Part shown: piece after piece, positions 1 to 5,221 of the stretch
Numbering within the stretch: position 1 is the first letter of the stretch
Layout of the letters: every line of letters starts with the position of its first letter
Source of the DNA: Alphaproteobacteria bacterium
GTDB taxonomy: Bacteria > Pseudomonadota > Alphaproteobacteria > Micropepsales > Micropepsaceae
Assembly (NCBI GenBank): GCA_028869725.1
Contig: JAGWRJ010000795.1
Coordinates: 1 to 5,221, forward strand
Length of the DNA stretch: 5,221 nucleotides
Reading direction: 5' to 3'
The notes under the pieces: model-generated
The model's database searches: none
Seen by the model: only the letters and a program-made list of their open reading frames with translations
What the model was told of the DNA's origin: nothing
Program-made: the position numbers and the translations under genes

Positions 1-629
1 AGGCTATCCGCTTTCCCGTCACCGATGTGCGCGTGTTCAAGGGTCGTGAGTCGACGGGTGTGCGTGGGATCCGCCTGGCAGAGGGCGATCACGTCGTCAG
101 CCTCGGGCTCTTGCATCACAGCGATGCCACCAGTGCCGAGGCGAGGGCTTATCTCAAACAGGCCAGCGCGGCGCGACGGGCGGCGGGCGAAGAGACCGAG
201 ACGGCGCTCGAGGAAATCCCCGAGGACGCCGAAGAAGGAGGCGAAGAGGCCACACTTTCGCCCGAACGCTACGCGGCCTTGGGGGCACGTGAGCAATTCG
301 TGTTCGCGGTGTCGGAAAACGGCTTCGGCAAGCGCACCAGCTCGTACGAATATCGCGTCACGGGGCGGGGTGGTTCCGGAATTGTGGCCATGGGCATGGG
401 ACGCAAGAACCGCGTGCTGATCGCCGCCTTCCCCGTGGAGGATAGCGATGAGCTGATGCTGATCAGCGATCGCGGCCAGATCATACGCGTCGCGGTACGC
501 TCGATTTCCTGTCAGGGGCGGGCCGCACAGGGGGTGACCGTATTCCGTCTGGAAGACGGGGAGCGGGTGGTGTCGGTCGAACGCATCGCGGAAAGCTCGA
601 ATGGCGACGGCGACGGCGAAGGCGACTAG
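1..629 (+). CDS. gyrA: DNA gyrase subunit A, C-terminal part (5' end outside window)
   Basis: This is the 3' end of gyrA; codons start at base 3 and 208 residues are visible before TAG. The segment is part of the C-terminal beta-pinwheel, which wraps DNA and lets gyrase introduce negative supercoils. It is recognised by repeated pinwheel-blade strands: AIRFPVTDVRVF, then GREST-GVRGIRL, GFGKRTSSYEYRVTGRGGSGI, LMLISDRGQIIRVAV and GRAAQGVTVFRLEDGERVVS. The catalytic tyrosine domain and the canonical first GyrA box lie upstream of the window. An acidic insertion (bases about 189-266, eleven Asp/Glu in its first twenty residues) interrupts the pinwheel; from memory this is common in alphaproteobacterial GyrA. 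The protein ends in an acidic Asp/Gly/Glu tail. coaD follows after 14 bases, which suggests co-transcription. The identification is firm. Confidence 0.96.
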   Translation, partial: AIRFPVTDVRVFKGRESTGVRGIRLAEGDHVVSLGLLHHSDATSAEARAYLKQASAARRAAGEETETALEEIPEDAEEGGEEATLSPERYAALGAREQFVFAVSENGFGKRTSSYEYRVTGRGGSGIVAMGMGRKNRVLIAAFPVEDSDELMLISDRGQIIRVAVRSISCQGRAAQGVTVFRLEDGERVVSVERIAESSNGDGDGEGD

Positions 630-643
630 ATAGGGGGAACGTC

Positions 644-1153
644 ATGGGCAAGCGGATTGGACTTTATCCGGGGACATTCGACCCCCTGACGTTGGGCCAT
701 CTCGACATCATCAAGCGTGCCATCAAGCTTGTCGACCATCTGGTCATCGGCGTTGCGACCAATGCATCCAAATCGCCGATGTTCTCGCTGGAAGAGCGTC
801 TCGAAATCCTGCGCCATGAATGTGCGCCGCTGGAGCGCGAGGGACGGGCCACGATCACGGCCGAAAAATTCGAGACCCTGCTGATCAAGTTCGCCGAACA
901 TGTGGGGGCGAACGTGATCGTGCGCGGCTTGCGGGCGGTCTCGGATTTCGAATACGAGTTCCAGATGGTTGGCATGAACCAGCGCCTCAATCCCGAGATC
1001 GAAACCGTATTTCTGATGGCCGACCCGCGCCATCAGGCCATCGCCTCGCGTCTTGTCAAAGAGATCGCCATGCTCGGCGGCGACGTGTCTGCTTTTCTCA
1101 GTCCTTATGTCGCCGAGTTGCTTGTCAAACGTTGTGCCGAAAGGAAGTCCTAA
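644..1153 (+). CDS. coaD: Phosphopantetheine adenylyltransferase (PPAT)
   Basis: CoaD transfers AMP from ATP to 4'-phosphopantetheine, giving dephospho-CoA and pyrophosphate, the fourth of the five steps from pantothenate to CoA, in the cytoplasm. The 169-residue product has the usual bacterial length. The nucleotidyltransferase signature is clear: GLYPGTFDP at residues 6-14, followed by the T/HxGH motif as TLGH (16-19). Also visible are the substrate-site lysine K43 in ASKSPMF, RGLR at 94-97 followed by SDFEYEFQM, and the C-terminal IASRLVKE (133-140), which stands in for the ISSSxVKE of enterobacterial enzymes. The ATG at 644 has a strong purine-rich Shine-Dalgarno (AGGGGGAA, 632-639) four bases upstream. 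The gene sits directly after gyrA, and its TAA is immediately followed by the ATG of the next gene. The identification is firm. Confidence 0.97.
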   Translation: MGKRIGLYPGTFDPLTLGHLDIIKRAIKLVDHLVIGVATNASKSPMFSLEERLEILRHECAPLEREGRATITAEKFETLLIKFAEHVGANVIVRGLRAVSDFEYEFQMVGMNQRLNPEIETVFLMADPRHQAIASRLVKEIAMLGGDVSAFLSPYVAELLVKRCAERKS

Positions 1154-1630
1154 ATGGCCGCCACTGCGGAAAATGCTCTCGTACTTACGCTCAAATCCGG
1201 TGATGTGGTCATTGCCCTGCGGCCGGATCTGGCGCCCAATCATGTCGCACGGATCAAAAAGCTGGCCAATGAAGGCTTTTATGACGGCATCGTTTTTCAT
1301 CGCGTGATTCCTGGCTTCATGGCCCAAACCGGAGATCCCACGGGCACTGGCTCTGGAGGCTCCGAAGAGCCGGATCTTGATGCCGAGTTCTCAAACGAGA
1401 AGCATGTGCGCGGGACCTGCTCGATGGCACGGACATCCGATCCCAACAGTGCCAACAGTCAGTTCTTCATCTGCTTCGAAGATGCGCCCTGGCTCGACCG
1501 TCAATATACGGTCTGGGGGACGGTGACGTCGGGCATGGAGCATGTCGATGCCATCAAGAAGGGTGACGAGCGTTCTGGAGCGGTGAAGGGCGAACCTGAC
1601 CGTATCATCCGCATGCGTGTCTCGGCCTGA
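1154..1630 (+). CDS. Cyclophilin-type peptidyl-prolyl cis-trans isomerase, cytoplasmic
   Basis: The product is a 158-residue single-domain cyclophilin that catalyses cis-trans isomerisation of Xaa-Pro bonds during protein folding. Active-site landmarks are present: FHRVIPGFMAQTGDPTGTG with catalytic R50, F55 and Q58; the SMAR strand at 90-93; ANSQFFI at 100-106; and WLDRQYTVWG at 113-122, where W113 is the tryptophan linked to cyclosporin binding in eukaryotic homologues. There is no signal peptide, so it should stay in the cytoplasm (PpiB-like rather than the periplasmic PpiA; I leave the symbol blank because naming is inconsistent in this class). The ATG follows the coaD stop with no gap. 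Its Shine-Dalgarno (AGGAAG, 1142-1147) lies inside the last codons of coaD, so translational coupling is likely. All expected catalytic residues are intact. Confidence 0.95.
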   Translation: MAATAENALVLTLKSGDVVIALRPDLAPNHVARIKKLANEGFYDGIVFHRVIPGFMAQTGDPTGTGSGGSEEPDLDAEFSNEKHVRGTCSMARTSDPNSANSQFFICFEDAPWLDRQYTVWGTVTSGMEHVDAIKKGDERSGAVKGEPDRIIRMRVSA

Positions 1631-1683
1631 AGCGGCGAAGAACTGGCGCTTGGGTCTGGCTGGACGGCTGGGGCAACGAGCTC

Positions 1684-1688
1684 AGGAG
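1684..1688 (+). promoter_or_regulatory. Ribosome binding site deciding the GTG start of the small lipoprotein gene
   Basis: AGGAG lies ten bases upstream of the GTG at 1699. No in-frame ATG gives a better start for the lipoprotein reading frame, and this site plus GTG keeps the whole signal sequence. The spacing is slightly long. Confidence 0.55.
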
Positions 1689-1698
1689 ATCATCAATC

Positions 1699-2016
1699 GT
1701 GCTGCCACGAGCTCTTTGCTTGCGTCTGACGCCGCGGCGCGGGACTTTACCCAGGGCCGCGCTACCATTGCTGATCGGACTGAGCCTTGCCGGCTGTACT
1801 CATCTGCAACGGCTGACCGGTGACGACTTTAATGCCGCAGGTGTTCCCGACGTGGTCTATGCGCGGATCGTGCAGCATTGTGGCCTCCACGCTGCGGTGA
1901 CACAGAACGAGATCGGCAACGCCAACCCGACCTACACCTACAACCGCATTTTTGCGCGCTGCATGCACCAGCACGGCTTTGCCGCGGAGCACTCCTATAC
2001 GCTGGGTCTGTTCTAA
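1699..2016 (+). CDS. Small putative lipoprotein of unknown function
   Basis: A 105-residue product that I cannot assign to a named family. It begins with an arginine-rich stretch, then a hydrophobic segment (about residues 20-31) ending in the lipobox LAGC, with C33 as the predicted lipidated cysteine. Signal peptidase II would leave a mature protein of 73 residues. The mature part has two further cysteines, C61 (QHCGLH) and C88 (ARCMHQHGF), each close to histidines, and ends in an aromatic tail YTLGLF. Two cysteines in a small envelope protein could form a disulfide; that is inference. The n-region of about 19 residues is long for a lipoprotein signal. The start is GTG with AGGAG upstream. 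The gene lies 68 bases after the cyclophilin on the same strand, with no terminator visible between, so it may be the last gene of the gyrA-coaD transcript. It converges on the cupin gene. Confidence 0.72.
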   Translation: MLPRALCLRLTPRRGTLPRAALPLLIGLSLAGCTHLQRLTGDDFNAAGVPDVVYARIVQHCGLHAAVTQNEIGNANPTYTYNRIFARCMHQHGFAAEHSYTLGLF

Positions 2017-2020
2017 GGCG

Positions 2021-2383
2021 TCAAAGGTCCACGCCGAGAGGCGCAGTGAACTCGGGGCTTTCGACTTCGCCGGTATTGCGGGTGTCGGCGGGCTCAAAAA
2101 TGAGGACATGGGCCTCTTCATCGGCCGCGGTGCGGTGTTCGATGCCGCGCGGCACCACCGTCATGTCGCCGGGTCCGAGCTCAAGGCAGCGGTCGCGGTA
2201 TTCCACGCGAAAGCGACCCCGCCAGACCAGGAACATCTCGTCGGCGTCCGCATGGCGATGCCAGGGGAACACGCCTTGGACCTTGACGAGCTTGACCTCC
2301 TGGCCATTGAGGGCAGCGACCCGCTTGGGCCGCCAATGCTCTGAAAAGAGTGCGAATTTGCTGTCGATGTTGATGGGGTTCAC
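2021..2383 (-). CDS. Single-domain cupin protein (mannose-6-phosphate isomerase-like fold)
   Basis: A 120-residue small cupin, substrate unknown. Cupin motif 1 is complete: G37, H42, H44, E49 and G56 in GVFPWHRHADADEMFLVWRG. Motif 2 reads G72...P78-R-G80...H83 in GDMTVVPRGIEHR. Thus all four usual metal ligands (H42, H44, E49, H83) are present and a divalent metal site is expected. Homologues of this compact type usually begin close to the conserved KFALFSEHW stretch (here 9-17), so I chose the GTG at 2383. It has no convincing Shine-Dalgarno, and in-frame GTGs at 2395 and 2431 are alternatives; the frame stays open far upstream, so the start is uncertain. The gene is the last of the leftward set, about 110 bases after the membrane protein gene, and its TGA lies four bases from the convergent lipoprotein stop. 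Single-domain cupins of this kind have no general biochemical assignment. Confidence 0.85.
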   Translation of the reverse strand: MNPINIDSKFALFSEHWRPKRVAALNGQEVKLVKVQGVFPWHRHADADEMFLVWRGRFRVEYRDRCLELGPGDMTVVPRGIEHRTAADEEAHVLIFEPADTRNTGEVESPEFTAPLGVDL

Positions 2384-2423
2384 GGAACAGGTCACGGTTG
2401 GAGGGTGGCGAATTCGTCGGCGT

Positions 2424-2476
2424 GAGCCCACCGTGCTTGCCCGTGCAAGGCTCAAGGCTGCCTGAAGTTGCAGCCT
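2424..2476 (-). repeat. Pair of inverted repeats in the spacer upstream of the cupin gene
   Basis: Two hairpins can be drawn in the spacer between the membrane protein stop (2497) and the cupin. The first is a seven-base-pair stem (2455-2461 with 2470-2476, AGGCTGC/GCAGCCT, eight-base loop). The second is a five-base-pair stem (2436-2440 with 2445-2449, CTTGC/GCAAG, four-base loop). An outer GAGCC/GGCTC pair (2424-2428 with 2449-2453) could enclose the second. Neither hairpin is followed by a T tract, so they are not classical intrinsic terminators. They could be mRNA processing or leader structures, or chance in GC-rich DNA. Confidence 0.35.
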
Positions 2477-2496
2477 CGATCGGCCGGAAGGCCCTT

Positions 2497-2904
2497 CTAG
2501 CGGTAGCGTCCCAGAAACAGTTCCGGCAGCGGGCTGACGAGACAGAGGCCGGCCAGGAGGCCATAGCCGATCAGGCCCCAGCCGGCAGGGCCCAGTGCCA
2601 AAAGGCCGGTACCGTAGGCGAAGCTGGCGAGCGCGCCCAGCAAAAACAATGGGGTTAGCAGATAAGACTGCAGCCTGCCGCAGCGCATGGCGTTGACGAG
2701 ACTGCCCGCGGCCATGAGGACGCAGCCGCCGGTCCACACCCAGGTGCGCACGTCAATACCGACCTCGGAATAGCCGGTGGCGGCGATGGCAAAGATGGGA
2801 AGCCAGAAGATCGCAGCGGCAAGGGCCCGGTTCGCCAGGATATCCAGCGGGTGGACCCGGGTGTCCATCTGAACGCGCAACCGCCATCTACGTCTGAAGC
2901 GCAT
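2497..2904 (-). CDS. Small integral membrane protein of unknown function, four predicted helices
   Basis: The 135-residue product starts with a strongly basic tail (seven Arg in the first ten residues) and then shows four hydrophobic segments at about residues 27-44, 54-71, 81-103 and 108-125. By the positive-inside rule the N-terminus is probably cytoplasmic. From memory it resembles a widespread family of small membrane proteins whose members carry an N-x-x-RCGRLHCY core and a following LG-x-x-GW segment. Here the matching parts are NAMRCGRLQSYLLTP (71-85) and LGPAGW (104-109), so the family's HC pair appears changed to QS. I know of no proven function. The ATG has an excellent Shine-Dalgarno seven bases upstream. 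It lies about 95 bases downstream of prs on the same strand, with no strong terminator between, so read-through from prs is possible. An internal Met at residue 13 is a less likely start because it lacks a ribosome site. Confidence 0.82.
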   Translation of the reverse strand: MRFRRRWRLRVQMDTRVHPLDILANRALAAAIFWLPIFAIAATGYSEVGIDVRTWVWTGGCVLMAAGSLVNAMRCGRLQSYLLTPLFLLGALASFAYGTGLLALGPAGWGLIGYGLLAGLCLVSPLPELFLGRYR

Positions 2905-2911
2905 GCGTTGG

Positions 2912-2918
2912 CCTCCTT
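2912..2918 (-). promoter_or_regulatory. Strong ribosome binding site of the membrane protein gene
   Basis: On the - strand this reads AAGGAGG, a near-perfect anti-16S match, seven bases before the ATG at 2904. It fixes that start over the internal Met at residue 13 and supports the reality of this otherwise unassigned gene. Confidence 0.8.
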
Positions 2919-2999
2919 CCGCCCGCGCCTGCTGATATCGTGAGGTTGACCCCAGCGGGTTTAACGCCAGGTTTACGTCCTGCCAACAAGTTTCAAGAT

Positions 3000-3959
3000 T
3001 TAATCAAAAAGGCTTGAAACGCTTTCTTCGTTATTGATGCGCCGCATCGCTTCGCCGATCAAGGGTGCAATCGAGATACGGCGGATATTGGCGCATTTGC
3101 GGACTTCTTCGGTCGCTGCAATCGAATCCGAAATCACCATCGATTTGAGCTTGGAATTTGCGATGCGCGCGACCGCGCCGCCTGAGAGCACGCCATGGGT
3201 CGCATAGGCGCAGACATCCTTGGCTCCCTTGGCGATCAGGGCCTCTGCGGCATTGCAGATGGTGCCGCCGGAATCGACGATGTCATCGATCAGGATGCAG
3301 GAGCGTCCCTGCACCTCGCCGATGATGTTCATGACCTCCGACTCCCCGGCCCGCTCCCGGCGCTTGTCGACGATGGCAAGGTCTGCCCCGAGGCGCTTGG
3401 CCAGGGCCCGGGCCCGGACCACGCCGCCCACATCGGGGGAGACGACCATCAGGTTGTCTTCACCCAGATAGTCCTGGATGTCCTTCACCATCACCGGAGC
3501 GGCATAGAGATTGTCGGTGGGAATGTCGAAGAAGCCCTGGATCTGGCCGGCATGCAGATCGACGGTCAGAACCCGATTGGCGCCTGCCTCGGTGATCAGG
3601 TTTGCCACCAGCTTGGCTGAGATCGGGGTTCTGGGGCCGACTTTGCGATCCTGGCGGGCATACCCGAAATAGGGGATCACGGCAGTGATCCGTCGTGCCG
3701 ACGCCCGCCTTAAGGCATCGATCACGATCAGAAGTTCCATGAGATTGTCATTGGCGGGATAGCTGGTCGACTGGATGACGAAGATGTCCTCGCCGCGGAC
3801 GTTTTCCTGGATCTCGACAAAGACTTCCATGTCGGCGAAGCGCCGCACCACCGCCTTGGTGAAGGGAAGTTTGAGGTACTGGCCGACCTTCTCGGCCAGC
3901 TCGCGGTTGGAATTTCCCGCGATCAATTTCATGCCGCGGGTCAGTCCTGCATCACTCAT
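3000..3959 (-). CDS. prs: Ribose-phosphate pyrophosphokinase (PRPP synthetase)
   Basis: Prs converts ribose 5-phosphate and ATP to PRPP and AMP, supplying purine, pyrimidine, NAD, histidine and tryptophan synthesis in the cytoplasm. The 319-residue length is normal for the class I enzyme. Motifs in order: the N-terminal KLIAGNSN (11-18); FADMEVFVEI (41-50), an ATP/allosteric region; YFGYARQDRK (97-106); the metal/ATP site DLHAGQIQGFFD (134-145) with H136; the flexible catalytic loop DKRR (198-201) with K199 and R201; and the PRPP-binding loop DDIVDSGGT (225-233). The ATG at 3959 has GAGG eight bases upstream. A second Met at residue 10 matches where many homologues begin, but its ribosome site is poorer, so a nine-residue N-terminal extension is likely but not certain. 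A 302-base gap separates it from pgeF, so it probably has its own promoter. Confidence 0.97.
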   Translation of the reverse strand: MSDAGLTRGMKLIAGNSNRELAEKVGQYLKLPFTKAVVRRFADMEVFVEIQENVRGEDIFVIQSTSYPANDNLMELLIVIDALRRASARRITAVIPYFGYARQDRKVGPRTPISAKLVANLITEAGANRVLTVDLHAGQIQGFFDIPTDNLYAAPVMVKDIQDYLGEDNLMVVSPDVGGVVRARALAKRLGADLAIVDKRRERAGESEVMNIIGEVQGRSCILIDDIVDSGGTICNAAEALIAKGAKDVCAYATHGVLSGGAVARIANSKLKSMVISDSIAATEEVRKCANIRRISIAPLIGEAMRRINNEESVSSLFD

Positions 3960-4261
3960 ACCGCACGCCTCAGAGGATGAATGGCCGAAAAAACGGTTTG
4001 ACAGTTCCGTAAAGCCGGGGGCGTTCTAGCAAGCAAGTGGTGGGCGGTAAACCCGCCTTTTTCCGGTAGCCGCAGTCCTGCCGCCCGCAATCCATATCGG
4101 CCTGTGCCGCCGGATCTGACCAATCGCTCCTTGCAGGCGTGGGATAACGGCGGAATGGGGCTGCGGTATCAGGTCCAGGCCAGCCCTTGGGGCGGCCCCG
4201 TGGTCCGCAGTTCCTCCCAGAGTTACGCTCCACAGCAACAGGATGGTCGCAGCAGGACAGC
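3960..4261. other. Gene-free region between pgeF and prs, probable prs leader and promoter
   Basis: I see no credible gene here. Open frames exist on both strands, but none has a recognisable product, and the one good purine-rich stretch on the - strand (rc of about 4213-4218, GGAGGA) is not followed by a start codon at usable distance. No tRNA arms are visible. Since prs begins directly after it, the region should hold the prs promoter. The best candidate I can draw on the - strand is TTGCTT (4034-4039) with a 17-base spacer to TTTACG, but the -10 match is weak, so I do not list it as a promoter. A hairpin with a T tract on the + strand is listed separately. A GGGG-CGG-CCCC mini-hairpin (near 4189-4199) has no T tract. 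Confidence 0.5.
4043..4062 (+). terminator. Terminator-like hairpin with T tract, + strand orientation
   Basis: The stem GGCGG (4043-4047) pairs with CCGCC (4053-4057) across the five-base loop TAAAC, followed directly by five T. On the + strand this has the form of a short intrinsic terminator. It is odd because both neighbours, pgeF and prs, are transcribed from the - strand and no + strand gene leads into it. It may stop antisense transcription coming out of the prs region, or it may be chance. Confidence 0.35.
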
Positions 4262-5035
4262 TCAGCTCAGCGCAATGGCAGATATCTGCCGACCATAGAG
4301 CGTGCTGCCGGCATGGCAGTTGCGACGATACGAGAAGAAGTCGGCCTCGCGCGCATAGGTGCAGATGCCGAGGGGCTCGATGACGCCGACACCGGCTGCC
4401 TGAAGTCGCTTGGCCACATATGCTTCGAGGGCGAAGTAATGATGTTCTGCCCGTTCTGCGGGACGGAAGAAGCGGGCATTCTGCGGGTCGTGATCGAGAA
4501 AGCGCGCTACGAACTCGGGCCCAACTTCGTAGTGTGCCTGGCTGATCGCAGGGCCGATCGCCGCGCAGATGCGCTCGCGTCGTGCGCCAAGGGCCTGCAT
4601 CTGCGCGATTGTGGCCTCAATGATGCCGCCGATGGCGCCACGCCAGCCAGCATGGGCTGCGCCAATAACGCGGGCGAGAGGATCGGCCATCAATACCGGG
4701 GCGCAATCGGCGGTCAGGATGGCAAGCGCGATGCCGGCGCGGTCGGTCACGAGGCCATCGGCCTTTGGTCCGTTGCCAAGCTCCCAGGGTGCCTGTACCT
4801 GAACGGCTTCGGCGCTATGAAACTGATGGGCGTTGACGAGGCTCTGGCTGCCCAGGCTTTCTGCCACCCGGCGGCGGTTCTCCCGCACGCAGTCAAGCGC
4901 ATCCTGCGAGCCCGGTCCCCCGTTGAGACTGGCATATATGCCTTCGCTGACCCCTCCGCGACGGCCGAAGAAGCCGTGTGCAATGCCGTCGCTGCGAAGA
5001 GCCCTGGCCTCAAGTTTCAAGATCTCGTCACTCAT
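4262..5035 (-). CDS. pgeF: Peptidoglycan editing factor PgeF (multicopper polyphenol oxidase/laccase-type family)
   Basis: This belongs to the YfiH/DUF152 family, long annotated as laccase-like. In E. coli, PgeF removes L-Ser wrongly inserted in place of the first L-Ala of the muropeptide precursor, protecting cell-wall composition. With the start used here the product has 257 residues, close to the family norm. The metal ligands are visible: H73 in HQFHSAEA, C111 in LTADCAPVL and H128 in AAHAGWRG. Other family marks are HGFFGRRGGVSEG near the N-terminus, IGPAISQAHYEVGPEF in the middle and CTYAREADFFSYRR near the C-terminus. The commoner GPCI form here reads GPAI. I chose the ATG at 5035 because AAAGGA lies nine bases upstream; an in-frame ATG at 5071 would add twelve residues but has no ribosome site. 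The gene follows a midA-like methyltransferase gene on the same strand, a common alphaproteobacterial arrangement. Confidence 0.94.
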   Translation of the reverse strand: MSDEILKLEARALRSDGIAHGFFGRRGGVSEGIYASLNGGPGSQDALDCVRENRRRVAESLGSQSLVNAHQFHSAEAVQVQAPWELGNGPKADGLVTDRAGIALAILTADCAPVLMADPLARVIGAAHAGWRGAIGGIIEATIAQMQALGARRERICAAIGPAISQAHYEVGPEFVARFLDHDPQNARFFRPAERAEHHYFALEAYVAKRLQAAGVGVIEPLGICTYAREADFFSYRRNCHAGSTLYGRQISAIALS

Positions 5036-5044
5036 GGCAGAGCA

Positions 5045-5050
5045 TCCTTT
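5045..5050 (-). promoter_or_regulatory. Ribosome binding site deciding the pgeF start
   Basis: On the - strand this reads AAAGGA, nine bases before the ATG at 5035. The alternative ATG at 5071 has only GC-rich sequence upstream with no purine tract, so this site favours the shorter PgeF of 257 residues. Confidence 0.6.
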
Positions 5051-5095
5051 CGACCGGGGAAGGACCGGCATTGCCGGGCGCGGGCATGGGCCTTC

Positions 5096-5221
5096 TCAAA
5101 AGCCGTCCGGCCTGGGCGCGTGTTGAGGCAGGAGCGCCAGTGCCTTGAACAGTTGACCCATCTGGTCTTCGGCGCACAGGCGGTTGAGCTGGCGGCTGAG
5201 AACATGCGCCGCATCGGGTGC
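5096..5221 (-). CDS. MidA/NDUFAF7-type SAM-dependent methyltransferase, C-terminal end (5' part outside window)
   Basis: Only the last 41 residues are visible, read on the - strand from base 5221 to a TGA at 5096-5098. The diagnostic piece is EDQMGQLFKALAL (residues 18-30 of the visible part), which closely matches the C-terminal end of the class I methyltransferase family that includes mitochondrial NDUFAF7/MidA, where it is usually followed by a short variable tail, here LPQHAPRPDGF. NDUFAF7 methylates an arginine of a complex I subunit; the role of bacterial members is less clear. The catalytic SAM-binding part lies outside the window. The assignment is supported by position: this gene commonly lies directly upstream of pgeF in alphaproteobacteria, usually after lgt. 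The gap to the chosen pgeF start is 60 bases. The fragment is short, so the call rests on one motif plus context. Confidence 0.8.
   Translation of the reverse strand, partial: APDAAHVLSRQLNRLCAEDQMGQLFKALALLPQHAPRPDGF

Noticed and set aside
626..1327. Long - strand open frame opposite coaD and the cyclophilin
   Set aside because: It lies antisense to two certain genes, has no recognisable protein features, and is explained by the codon bias of GC-rich coding DNA.
2384..2737. The cupin reading frame extended upstream to 2737
   Set aside because: The upstream part is arginine- and proline-rich, low-quality sequence that overlaps the membrane protein gene in another frame; cupin homologues of this type start near the KFALFSEHW segment.
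2940..2999. Promoter or terminator between prs and the membrane protein gene
   Set aside because: The best -35/-10 pairing (TTGTTG with GTTAAA on the - strand) is weak, and the ACCC/GGGT mini-hairpin has no T tract; neither supports a feature.
3998..4028. TTGACA on the + strand as a -35 box driving a small RNA toward the 4043-4062 hairpin
   Set aside because: No acceptable -10 box at 16-19 bases spacing; the resulting RNA would be only about 30 bases long.
4026..4238. Possible small - strand gene between pgeF and prs
   Set aside because: No ATG start with a ribosome site and no recognisable motif; a second overlapping frame (3970-4233) is equally open, as expected by chance in GC-rich DNA.
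4104..4298. Possible small + strand gene running into pgeF antisense
   Set aside because: It runs into the 3' end of pgeF on the opposite strand, has no ribosome site that I can see and no family resemblance.
5032..5214. - strand open frame across the methyltransferase end and the pgeF leader
   Set aside because: It is the wrong frame: the neighbouring frame carries the conserved MGQLFKALAL ending and a stop at 5096-5098.
1..5221. A mobile, defence or otherwise novel system
   Set aside because: No transposase, integrase, terminal repeats, direct-repeat arrays, toxin-antitoxin pair or defence-like domains were found; gene order and content are those of a conserved housekeeping region.

Overview
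The window looks like ordinary chromosomal DNA of a GC-rich alphaproteobacterium. This is inferred from gene order and protein style; no rRNA or other taxonomic marker is present. The order gyrA - coaD - cyclophilin on the + strand is typical of that class, and so is the order midA-like methyltransferase - pgeF - prs on the - strand. The GyrA tail carries the acidic insertion and the PPAT carries the IASRLVKE form of its C-terminal motif, both of which I associate with alphaproteobacteria. No genus can be assigned.

Layout. Bases 1-2016 read rightward: the 3' end of gyrA (DNA gyrase A, C-terminal beta-pinwheel), coaD (phosphopantetheine adenylyltransferase), a cytoplasmic cyclophilin-type peptidyl-prolyl isomerase, and a small lipoprotein of unknown function. 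The first three are packed as an operon: a 14-base gap, then a zero-base gap. The lipoprotein follows after 68 bases and may share the transcript. Bases 2021-5221 read leftward. In transcription order they hold the last 41 codons of a MidA/NDUFAF7-type methyltransferase, pgeF (peptidoglycan editing factor), a gene-free stretch of about 300 bases, prs (ribose-phosphate pyrophosphokinase), a small four-helix membrane protein of unknown function, and a single-domain cupin. The two gene sets converge with only four bases between the lipoprotein and cupin stop codons.

Function. Most genes are housekeeping: DNA topology, the fourth step of CoA synthesis, protein folding, PRPP supply for nucleotides, histidine and tryptophan, and cell-wall fidelity. 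The three genes without a firm role (lipoprotein, membrane protein, cupin) are small and sit at the convergent ends of the two transcription units.

I found no mobile element, CRISPR array, tRNA, rRNA, phage gene, toxin-antitoxin pair or defence system, and nothing that I can honestly call a new system. The points most worth a second look are the 300-base gap upstream of prs with a terminator-like hairpin on the strand opposite to its neighbours, the uncertain start of the cupin behind a hairpin-rich spacer, and the two unassigned envelope proteins.
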